Source: Pteria penguin (Eukaryota; Mollusca; Bivalvia; Pterioida; Pteriidae). Taken from it: a DNA stretch of 64,000 nt. Shown here piece by piece: positions 21,450 through 33,400 of the stretch. Position numbers and translations under genes: made by a program. The DNA lies in NCBI GenBank assembly GCA_035048485.1, contig CM068590.1:18216774-18280773 (forward strand), in the 5' to 3' direction. Position 1 is the stretch's first letter. Every line of letters begins with the position of its first letter. Below the pieces are notes generated by a model. It was given only the letters and a program-made list of their open reading frames with translations, ran no database searches and was not told where the DNA came from.

Positions 21450-24400
21450 ATGACATTACTATACAAGCACCTGACAGTTATTATTGCCTTTGGTAATGTA
21501 AATTATTTACATTCGATACATTTTACTGATATTTCATGAAATCTATGCATTCATTTATAACTCTTAACGTTTAGTCATGTCATAAAAGTGTTGATATATT
21601 TTGTATAGTCGGTATGTTTTGGTATTACTAGTGACTGTGGGTGAGCAAGCAAAAACACCTTTATATTTTAATGTGATTGTCATAATGATTTTGATTCAGT
21701 TACTTAATACTGAACATCTAAACAACTTCAGTGTACGTTTCCCATTGATATCGTTGTAATTATCTTTGACATCTCTCCGATATTCCATGGCATTTTCGCC
21801 TTTGGTTTGATTCCAGCAAAGTTTGTGTGTTATTTTATTTTCAAGCACGTTCGTTTTCATGTTATATATTAAACACATATATTGGATGATATTGATGATT
21901 TTGGTGTAGTTGTTACATATATGGAGTTACAATGTATAAACAAAAATTAAAAAAAGCTTATATAAATAGATTTACATTTCCTAAATAGTAAAGTATTTGT
22001 CAATGATTGGTTTTTTTTTCAAAACGTACTAGGGCTATCACTGTGACACACATTCACAACAATTAAACAACATTGTGGACAATCGGATATGTTTTCAGTG
22101 AGCGTCTCCTTTTAAGCTGGCCACACCTGTCATGTAAAATAGACTGCTGGTATCTTGGGAGGAGAATTTTCCAATGTATAACATAAAATTAAGCGCTTGA
22201 AGCGGATCAACCCAATATTGTGGGGTATCTTTTAGCGCCATGCCTACAATACATCGGACCTAGGTTTTCAATGTCACATCTGAAAGTCAGGGTCGAACCC
22301 GGTACCTTTCAGTCACCAGCCGACAACTTGATTTACTGAACTATAACGGGTTACGAACTGCCTAACAAAGAAATATGGTCAATCAAATTGTGGAACACAT
22401 ATGTCACATAATAATTTATCTTGATGATGTACTCTGCTGTCTAATTTATTTATATATTCTTTGAAGATATTTCTTTCTTTATTCTTACGTTCGTTTTTTG
22501 CCTTTATATTCTTGCAAAGCCCTCCGTGATACGCGAAATCGGTTTTAAAGACTTGTCTGACAGACAGAACACAGACAAACCCTTGGTAAGTTGCGAACCC
22601 CAAGATTTCTGGTCTCGAGTAATGCAACCAACTGTTTCCAGTACGAAAGACGACTTTGTATGTGGTGGACTAATAGTTATTAGTTTCTCCATTATTACGT
22701 TTTTTGAACCACACAAATTGAGTACCGTCTTTTACTCAATTGACTGTTTTAAGTCGATATCGCATCTGTCGTACAATCAGTTTTTTTTTTTTTTTGCTAT
22801 CTCATAGCATGTATTTCATTACTTGTTACCAAGTTTTATTGTACATCTCTTTGGTGGCTTCTGTCCTACAGATAAGTTAGATGTCTATTCCCTTCCCTTT
22901 TGTGTTGCAGGATCAATTGTGTTTACATATGTAACGACATACAATCACCATGACTGTGTACAGGATACAGATTGTGCAGGGATGAATTGTACTAGTAAAT
23001 GTAGCCAATGGGGTTTTTGCTACTGCGACAATCGATGTGATACTGCATCAGACTGCAATTACATAAACTGTGATCACACGCATTATCCACAGTGTACAGT
23101 TATGAAACAATGCGTTTGTGCACAGGGACCCGGTAAGGCCAATTTTCTCTCTATTTCACTCACTCTTTCTCCACCCCCCCCCCCCTTCTCTCTCTTTGAG
23201 GATTTTGTTCTTTTTTAAGAACAAGATTGCTTCTGCTGTTTTTTCACTTATGTTGATCTTATTAGAAGTGTTTGTATATGCTAAACTTTACATTTACCGG
23301 CTTCTTTTGCCAGGTTACTGTAGTACAACACAGGATTGTGCATCTATTTTATGCCCTAACGGACATGCTAAACTTTGCAGTGGAGATCATCGCCATTGCT
23401 TCTGTCAAAACGAAGCAAACGGTATATAGATTTATTTCATTGCTTAACAACACATACAAGCAGGTGAAGCAAAGCTAGTAGCAATCTTTGCTTGTGTTTC
23501 AGAGTTTCCAGATTCGAATCTTTACCAACGGTACTTTGGTTGTCCTGTCATTCGGATGAGACGATGAAAATAGAGGTCCTGCGTTATGGTATAGTGGTAA
23601 TTGTCGGCACGTGACGGGTTTGATGAGTCTGTTGCATGGTCCTTAACTGGCACAGCACGGTTTATCATGTTGATGTCGCATATCATTATGTGTTTTACTA
23701 TACCTTACGTGTTTATATTTTTATGACCTCTCAATATGCGATACTTGTTGACCCTTGTCCTTTACAAGAAGGATTATTCATAAATTTTTAAAAGTACGTC
23801 CTTTGATTGTTCTGCTGTTACGGTAAGTGGTAAGGTGGGCCCGTAAACCGGTTTACCACACCATTTGTTTAGCTTTTGTCAAATTAAATGACCGTCCTAA
23901 GTCGGTATCGTAATTGTACTACAATCAAATATTTTTGTAATGTGTTATATGTGCTAGTATATTGTTGATATTTATGTATTGTATAGCTCCATGGTGACTT
24001 TTGCCAAATAACTGAGCCAATAACTCCTCTTTTTTAATGACCGTGCAATGTGTCTCACAGACACCGTCACCACATAAGTGAAATTAACGAAACATGACGT
24101 AAAAGAAGAAACAATAGAAAAGTTTTCTATTTATCATGCTGTAAGTGGTCTTATGCCAGATACTTTTTGCTGGGATTTACACTATAACGTTAATGTCAGC
24201 ATAGTGACGTCAAAGTAAAATGACGCAATCTTTACGGCAAATATCGCATGTCTGGCGTGGAATGCAATAATAGATCAATAGGAAGAAGTTCTATTGAAAA
24301 ACAACACAGGCCGTCCCAAACCTTGAAGTTAAGATGATCAAATAATGAATATGATGATATAATGAATGATGAATAAAGCGGATGTTAATTCTATCGTTTA

Positions 24401-27400
24401 CTAAAACATTAAGGCCAGCTTGACACATTTTGTAGCAGTTTTGGCTCTTGGTCGAGAAATCCTAGTTCGAGAACTACATGTCATGAAAGAAAAAGGCATA
24501 CAATAACAGCAAAAACAAAACAAAAACAAAAAAAAAAAACATACAGAGAGTTAACAAACCCAATAGCATTAAATTATTAGCATTCGTAAATCCCCAAAAC
24601 TCCATTGACTGTTAACAAGTGACTGGATGACGAGTAAGGGTTAAGATGATAAAAAATGTTGAAAATGACGGTAATGTTTGAAATTGACACATCAAACATA
24701 CATCTATATTTGACAGCAATTAGACACAGATATTGTAAGAATCACCCCTGTGGTAGTGACGAAGAGCCTTTTGCTTCTATAGAAGGGATATGTGTTTGCA
24801 TTCCATCACACAGTCTATTATCAACGCAGACGACAAAAGAAGGTTTATAGTGAATAAATAAGATATAAATAAATTAATGTGCTGTTTTCTACCTTCAAAT
24901 CCTTATAGAATTTTTAATAGTTCCGTTATCACTCATAATCGAATACGTCATTTCTTTTAATTTAATTTGTCGGACTTAAGATATCACCATTACAAAAATG
25001 TGGAAGGTATATGTAAATTAACTTATAGTATTCATCCCGGTCGTCACGTGTTCAGAACCTTATACCTAGATACTCTCTGTTAACAAATTTATCAACAGTA
25101 AGCAGTTTAAACGCTAATTAGATTTATTCCAACAGGTATTATGAATATATGGAATATACAGTTGGGTACAATCCTAACCTTACATTAAAGTGCACTTGAC
25201 AAGTGCACTTCAAGTTTAGTTATTCGTCCTGAAAACCAGTCATAAAGTTTAGTCAAGTGCACTTGATATCAAGTTTACTTTAAAGTAATTCCGTCTTCAG
25301 GTTTACTATCACGTGACACCAACTTTACTTTTCACGTTTGTTTATTACAATTATCCAGTTTCGTATAACACGATCGATATAATTGTCTTATTATGTACAA
25401 TGGCATGTTTTATATAAAAACATTGTTTTAATAGAAAAATATAGTAAATGTACATGTGTATAGAAAGTAAACTAAACTAAAAAGTGCATTTGGAGTAAAC
25501 TTGGAATCAAGTTTAATACTAAACTTGATTCCAGGTTTACTCTGTTGTCGCCAAGTAAACTTGAAAAGCAGTCATAAAATTAACATGATGTGCACTTTAT
25601 GTAAGGTTAGGACTGCACCTAACTGTATGTGTCTAATTCAGACGTTCGACACTGGACTATATGGTCAACATGGTCATCCTGTTCTCGTTCGTGTGGCAGA
25701 GGAGTAACACGGCGTTCAAGGACATGCATCCATGCACATTCGCATCATTCTTCTTGTGTTGGTGCTAGATCCCAATCAAAGCATTGTCATTTGGGAAATT
25801 GTCCAATAAACGGAGGATGGTCTGGGTGGGCCATATCAAGTTGTTCAACCTCATGTGGTACAGGTATAAGGACAAAAACTAGGACTTGCACACATCCACA
25901 TCCTGCACATGGCGGGCACGGGTGCGTCGGAGATTACAGACTTACCGAAACCTGCACAAATTCGAAATGCGTTATTAGTGTTTGGTCTGATTGGTCACAT
26001 TTCGGAAAATGCTCTTCAGATTGTGGTGTAGGGGTGCGAACTAGGACCAGATCGTGTACTGTCCCACCAGACTCTAGTGTTAGACATGTATGTATTGGAA
26101 ATGATAAGGAGACTGGACAATGTACAGGTCATCTTTGTCATATAAACGGCGGATGGTCACTTTGGTCAGGACTAACACCATGTTCAACCACCTGTGGCAG
26201 CGGTGTAAGACACAGAACTAGATCTTGCACGAATCCATCACCTGCACATGGCGGACATGCTTGTATCGGACACAGTACTCAAACGTACGGATGTGTACAA
26301 AGTTCATGTCCTATCGATGGTGGATGGTCTCGTTGGTCAAATTTTTCCACATGTTCGACAACTTGTGATAACGGTATGATGACACGCACTCGGACTTGTA
26401 CCAATCCACCACCTTCTAATGGCGGATCAACATGCTCTGGGATAAGTACTTACACTCAGGTATGCAAAGTGAAACATTGTCCAGTAAATGGAGGATGGTC
26501 CCACTGGTCTGGACTATCGGAATGTTCAACAACTTGTGGAGAGGGGATTAGGTCACGTCACCGTTTGTGTCATCATCCACCTCCAAAACATGGCGGTTTG
26601 CCGTGCATAGGTGCAGACCGCGAAACCAGCTCATGTAATAGAGGATATTGCCCAGGTATGACATTGACATTTTACATTGTTCTTGAAATAGTGGTCATTA
26701 ATGTCTTGAAATATGGTCATTAATGTCTTGACATAGTGGTCATTATGACACTAAATAGAATCTTATACCATGTTATCGCAAACCAAACTCCCCATGTCAA
26801 TAGATATGTATGATGAGGCTTGTGAAATTGTGTTACTAGTAATCCTTTTTCTCAATCATTTTTAAGAATGTTCTCATGCCATTATCAAAGAAAGGTTACT
26901 CGTAAAACAATGCCATTTATGAAAGAAGACCTCTCTTCCATATTTCATAAGAAGAAAACGTCCTTATTCAAATTAATTTTTAAAAAGGAATGATTAAGTT
27001 CACAAATATATGAGATATTCATTCATTTAAACCATGATTAATAAATTACAATAAACTCCAAAAGCAAATTAGATTTTCCTTAAATGACAAAAGCATATAA
27101 CGTTCTAACGCGCACTGGTTTGAGCAAGTTTTGTATGTTTACCAATATATTATTACATGTGCATCACTTTCCATTCCTGTCTGGAGAATAAATGTCCCTT
27201 TTTGATAATGATTATTAGTATTTTTTCTTGTTCTTCATATGTCGCTCGTTAATTTCTCTGCACTTCCGTTTCATTTCATCATCAAATCTTAATTTTAAAT
27301 CGCCTAAACATAGGATACTCTTAGCCGCCGCATCTAATCCCGAAATGATTTGTGTTATTGATCCAAATTGTGAATATTAAAGCTGTCGGATTGTGGGGAC

Positions 27401-30400
27401 TTACTTGTCTCACTTCGTAAAACGTTTCCGAATCCACAGTAGGTGCCTCACGAAGACGATTTCCTCGTGATATTTGTTTTCTTTTAATGGTCTAATACGT
27501 TTTATTGAACACAAGCCCCGTTAAGGATGATGTTTTTTTATCTTTGTCTCTTAGATATCGACCAATTATACTCAATATGTAGCTTTGATTACACACCCCT
27601 CTTTTTTCAGCTGACTGATAAAACTCTGGTTCACATGGGCTTTAGCGTGAATTTCTGTTTTTATCTTTGTGAACTTATTGTGGCGGAGCCGATAGTGCTT
27701 GTCGGACATATTGCATTATTTTTCAACATAATCCCCTTCAGTATCTATACACTTTTCCCAGCGGTTTTCAAGAGTCTCAAGCCGGCGTGGCTTAGTGGCA
27801 TCGCGCTGGACTCCTGATCGGGAGGCCGGGGTTTGATTCCCGCTATGGTTATGCCGGTGTCCTTTCTTTCGGATGAGACAGTAAAAACCGAGGTCCCGTG
27901 TCGTGGTATGCATGGCACGTTAAAGATCCCTTACTGCTTCGGGTGGGTCAAAATTTGTATGCCCCGCATCAGGCATCACCAAATATTCGTGGTGTGACGT
28001 TAAACAAAAATCAATCAATTCAAGAGCCTCAATGCCTCTTTTTAAAAAAATCCTTATTTGGCTGTTCAGAAAGTCATCCACTAGTTATATGAAGTCGTCA
28101 TCGGACTGAAACTGAGTGCCGGAAATAGCTGTTTTCAGTTCTGGAAATAGATGGAAGTCTGATGGATTGAGATCGAGGTGAATAAGGCGGATGCTCAAAC
28201 AATCAAAAGCCACAGTCGTGAATGGCATCAGTGGCAATAGCAGATTTGTGAACATGAGCATTGTTCTGATTGAACAACACATCTTTAGTGAGCTTCTCCC
28301 GTAACTATGTCAGACGGGAAGCATAGTATGTACCACTCGAGGCCATAATCTTCCCAGTTGATGGAACGTTTTTGCCTTCTATTGGGGGTGAGCCATGACG
28401 CATCCATTGTTTCAATTCTTGTTTGACCTTTGAGGTAAAGGAATGGACCCATGTTCATAGTGACAAATCTCTGACAAAAGTTGGCAGGATCTTCCTCAAA
28501 AAGGTTAGGATAAACACGCGATAATATGCGCCTGGTGTGCTTCTTATCAACTGTCAGAAGTCTTGGTACCCATTGGGCTGAAAGCTTTCTCATTGCAAGA
28601 TTCTCTGTCAGAATGGAATGTACTCTTTCGGTTCAAGCCTAATAGTCAGATAGTCCGACAGCTCGATAGTCCGACAGCCCGATAGTCCGACGGTCCGATA
28701 GTCCGACAGCCCGATAGTCCGCAACGATAGATGGTATTGCACTAAAACGTAAAAACTTGCCTTTTGAAAATTCTAGGTGAATGGGCCGACCCGAGAGATG
28801 ATGCATAAGCGGTCCTTCATAGTGAGATGATGCCGCTGAAGCGGTCCTTCACTTTAATGGAAGAAGAAGAAGAGACAAATACCCCAATAGATCGCGGCAT
28901 TAAGAAATCCCCCCTTCTCCTTCCATGACTAAATTTTATCTGTATTTAATGTTTTTAGTCAGACAGAGAACATGTTCAAAACTTAAGTGATTAAAATCTG
29001 TTATCGGTTAATTTGCTCCCCATCCGACTGTCAGTCCTTACTACCAGTTTTCTCCCACTTTTCGCCAACACGATTTTCTTCGATTTTTTTTTTTTTTTTT
29101 ATTTTTGATGAAAATGAATGTTTCACACGTCTGGTGAATAATAGCCTCAATGTAGTCGCTGATCAAACGCCTCACAACAGGCGCGGTTCCAGGAATTTTG
29201 TCAAGGTAGAATGTAAGTGCCCGCTTTAATCGATCTCGAGATTTTTAACATGGGAAAGACAAAAAGGATGAGAAAAGTATGAAATTAATTACTAAGTAAT
29301 GTATGTTTGTTTTGTATGTTTTTTGTGGGACAACAAAAACAAAACAAAAAACAAAAAAACAAAACAAAAAACAAAAACAAAACAAAAACAAAAAACAAAA
29401 CAAAAGAGAAAAAACAAAAACAAAACTAAAAACAAAACAAAACAACCCCCCCCCCCCCCAAAAAAGAAAAAAAAACAAACAAACCCAAAGACAAAAACAA
29501 AAGAACTTGATAAAGAAGATTCAGTTCTTGTTTCCTTCAAGTTTCTTCGAAATCCTTGCAGTGATTCTGGGTCATAAATTTGATAAGTCCGACCGATGCG
29601 GTCAAGTAATTAACCGGCCGGATTTAAGATAGGAAGGTCGCTGGTTCGAAAGCGGAATTCTTCTAACTATGTACAGCTAGGTGTACATGTACATGAACTT
29701 CTGTTGGTGGGAGGTGAAAACGGTGTCCATGTCTTAGTTGAAGCATATTTTATTTCCATGTAAAGAAATGGATTTCGCAAAAGTTCAGAACATTCGTCCG
29801 TGTTGAAACAGGCTCGGCAGATTAAAACCCCCTAAATGTTGGACAGCAGGTCCAAATATGAAGTTCGGGCGACTTTATCCCGTCATTTCAGCTGAAATTA
29901 TATACTGACGAATCTGACGTCAATCAACAACATTAGTCTAACCAGAAATACTGAAAAGTTAAAGAGCGATTGACAACGTACCTGAATCCAAATATGGACA
30001 GAAATCGCACAGATCGCAGTTGAAATTATTGTTTGTGTGCATGACCTTGGTAATTTGTGTCATACAACTTTATCAGATGTCTTCTGTTTTCCCTTTCATA
30101 TTAATCGTGCAAAATTTGGGTTTTCATTTGGAGGCGAAGTGGTAATTTCCGTCTCGGTCTATGCTTAAGGCGTTAGTAGTGATTCCTAAGTCGTAAGTTC
30201 AAATCCCCTTCCAAGATATGTGGGTCCAGTCTCTGGAAACGACCGGAAAAAATAGGTGGTCCCATCTCTGTGCTTGTCACAGCACGTAAAAGAACCCTAC
30301 CTGTCCATGGTCAGGGTGCTCGACAGGAGGTCAAAACTTCTTGAAATACAGCAAGCACTTCTATGTGCCGTTACATATATGACTGAAAAATCTTCCCCTG

Positions 30401-33400
30401 TGAAGCAACACCACACAATAGGAGGCAGTACATAATTATTCTGATAATATGATAGTAATCTCACTTTCACTCTGAAAACTGTTTCTGTGATGCTTAGCCG
30501 GGATTGATAAATTGATTGATTTTTGTTTTACGTCAGACCACGAATATTTGACGTATATGGTGACGGCATCTGCCTGATGCGGGGCATACAAATTTTGACC
30601 TTTGCAACGGACCCACCCGAAGCAGTGAGGGATTTTTAACGTGCCATGCATACCACGACACGGGGCCTCGGTTTTTACTGTTTCATCCGAAAGACATGAC
30701 ACCGGCATGACCAGAGCGGGACTCGAACCCCGGCCTCCCGATCAGGAGTCCGACGCGATACCACTAGGTCACGCCGCTTAGCCGGGAAAATGTTTTGACT
30801 CTAAAAACTGTTTGCACGTTTCAGGTACGTTTACCTTCGTAATCAGTCCAACTATCGGGCCGCCGTCGGACTATCGGGCCTTCGGACTATTGGGCTGTCG
30901 GACTATTAGGCCGTCGGACTATCGGGCTGTCGGACTATAAGGCGGTCACCACTCTTTCTGTGATATGCCAAATGTACTGGCTATATTTCTTTCTGTAACT
31001 GGCCGGTCAGTCATTACAATATCATGGATTTGTTGACCATATCTGGAGTTGCAAAAGTGACAGGCCTTCCAGGCCCTGTCGTGCTTAAATCCCGCCACCC
31101 ACCTTTTCACTCTAGCATATGAAGGGGCATCTTCCCTAGTGTTGCTACCATATCATTAGGTGTTGAATCTTTTATGCAAAATTTGAATCACTGCTCTTTT
31201 TGTCCATTTTGCAAAAGCCACGTTTCTTGCTAACTTTAGATTTTTTAATTGATTGATTGATTTATGTTTAACGTCACACAACGAATATTTCACGTATATG
31301 CCTGATGCAGGGCATACAAATTTTGACCTTTGCAACGGACCCACCCGATGCAGTGAGGGATCTTTAACGTGCCATGCATACCACGACACGGGGCCTCAGT
31401 TTTTACTGTCTCATCCGAAAGACAGGACACCGGCATGGCCAGAGCGGGATTCGAACCCAGGCCTCGAGATCAGGAGTCCAGCGCGATACCACTAGGCCAT
31501 ATAAAGTGACCAAATGAGATTTATCCTTTGATATACGGCTTTATATAATCAGAGAATGGTTGGACTTAAAATATCCCTGCGTACTTCCTTTAATACGAGG
31601 CTTACAAAATATCACTCAGCTTTCATTTATATATTAGCATTTTCATAGCAGGAAACGAAACGGCTGGATTTGACACTGATGGTTATTTTGGGAGTTTGAC
31701 GATAAAACGTCCGACAGGACGCACAGGCATCTTATTATTGATATCATTACCGATATGTGGCGCAAGATTTTCCTTACATGGAACATGCAATAAATAAACA
31801 TCAGCTGAAAACTGTTCATTTTATAACATAAAGAAACCAGACAACGAAATAAGGTCATGCTGAAAAGCAGTACCTGATCTTCCGGTTTCAACTGTCCCAT
31901 GCCTAGATTGAGATAACAAAAAGAAAATTAGATTATGTTTCAGTTCTAATTGTGAGAAAACTGTTGACTGTTGACTAACCACAATTAAAAGTAGAAGTTA
32001 TTGTTCATATAGGGCATGAAGTGATAAACTCAGTAGTCTTTTTTTAAAAAAAACATCACTGTCGATGGACCAAAGATTCCCGGTGGCATCCATAAAGTAA
32101 TTTTCAATACTTAACATTACTTTTAATATATTCTAGTATACAATGCACAGAGCCATTTTTTAAAATATTCAACAAATCGATTCTGTCGCCCTTTTCGATA
32201 TTTTTCTATCTTTTCGCGCAGACTTTTTTTATATGAGATAGGTGCTCCTCTCAGTGGACAACAGCCTTTGGCTGTTATCTATAAATATTTATTCAAAACT
32301 TCACATTGCTTAAGATGAATTATTATATGCACTGAACATTTTAAATTTAAAAATAAGTACATTTCACAATAACATACTGATGAGAATTTTACCTATGCGT
32401 GTATGTCTTCTTTCATTTATAATTACTGCGGAGTCTATACTACTGCTGGTGGACTGTTAGTTCCCGAGGGTAAATACAAACCACGTGTCAGTGTGTCCGC
32501 ACTGAAATGTTATATATTCTTTAAATATTTACTGTGATAAAAAATTATGAATTTTTCTTAAACTAAAGAATAGCTTCCTCGTGCGTAACTCTGTCTTTAG
32601 ATTTATTCTTTGGCTAAGACAGTAGTTTAGTTTGGTAATTTAAAATTAGCTGTTTAAATATTTATAAGTTGGATTTCAACAGATTCGGCATGAATCATCG
32701 CTGAGGAGATAAAAGGTGTCGAAATGCTAAGTTGGCGTATTAAATTTATGCTTTTATATATTTTCTTATATTTAATACATGAGGAAGATTAGTTTCGTGC
32801 CTAAAGTAACACCTTCTAAAATATTGCTTGCGAGGTAAAATATTAACATAATAATAATCAAAAGCCAAGGTCCTTGCATTTGAATTCATTTCTGATCATG
32901 AAGCATCCACACATTTCCACAGCGTTACATTATCGTGAATACGATATAGTCCTACCACTCGTTTCTTTAACATTTTACACTAGCACTACTCTCGTTATGT
33001 TTCCTTCAGAATCTATATACACACAGAACCAAACAATAAGTAGAAAGGAATAAAAATAAAAGACACGAGTTTGCTCATTAAAGCTGGTCTTTAAAGCGGG
33101 TTTGAATCTTTGTAGTGACTATAAGAACATATATACCTGTTTTTATTTCTTGCTTTCTATGCGTATCGTCTATTTTTCATCTTCAAAGCTGAAAATCCAA
33201 AACATATCAGCAATCCAAAACTCACGCTACTTGTAAAGCCATATTCAACAATTTACACTTTTGCTTGTTACAATGATCCTATTATGGTGCTTTTTAACCA
33301 TCAGTAGTGGTCAACGGTGGATGGAGTGCTTGGTCGTATGCATCACAGTGCTCAGTGACTTGCGATGGAGGACATAGAAAACGGGTGCGCATATGTGATA

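Larger units (their letters stand above)
28630..30950. mobile_element. 2.3-kb foldback-like element with 8-bp target duplication
   Basis: The sequence ACTCTTTC flanks it on both sides (28622-28629 and 30951-30958), and removing it restores the mariner reading order. Its ends are imperfect inverted repeats (GGTTCAAGCCTAATAGTC against GGTGACCGCCTTATAGTCC). They continue into tandem micro-units of CCGATAGTCCGACAG on the left and the inverted CGGACTATCGGGC units on the right. No transposase is seen. An 8-bp duplication suggests mobilisation by a hAT-, P- or Merlin-type enzyme; the repeat-built ends resemble foldback elements. Confidence 0.78.
27700..31215 (-). pseudogene. Mariner transposase relic split by two insertions
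   Basis: Read on the - strand, the N-terminal half lies at about 31190-30959 (segments for [19 protein letters not shown]) and the C-terminal half at about 28629-27700. The latter includes [20 protein letters not shown], then [20 protein letters not shown] and a [14 protein letters not shown] end typical of mariner. Frameshifts and stops make it dead. The gap between halves is exactly the 2321-bp element at 28630-30950, and a SINE at 27781-28018 splits the C-terminal part. Terminal repeats were not identified with confidence. Confidence 0.82.

Noticed and set aside
29292..29540. Phe/Cys-rich and Lys/Thr-rich open frames on both strands
   Set aside because: Products of the A/C simple-sequence block.
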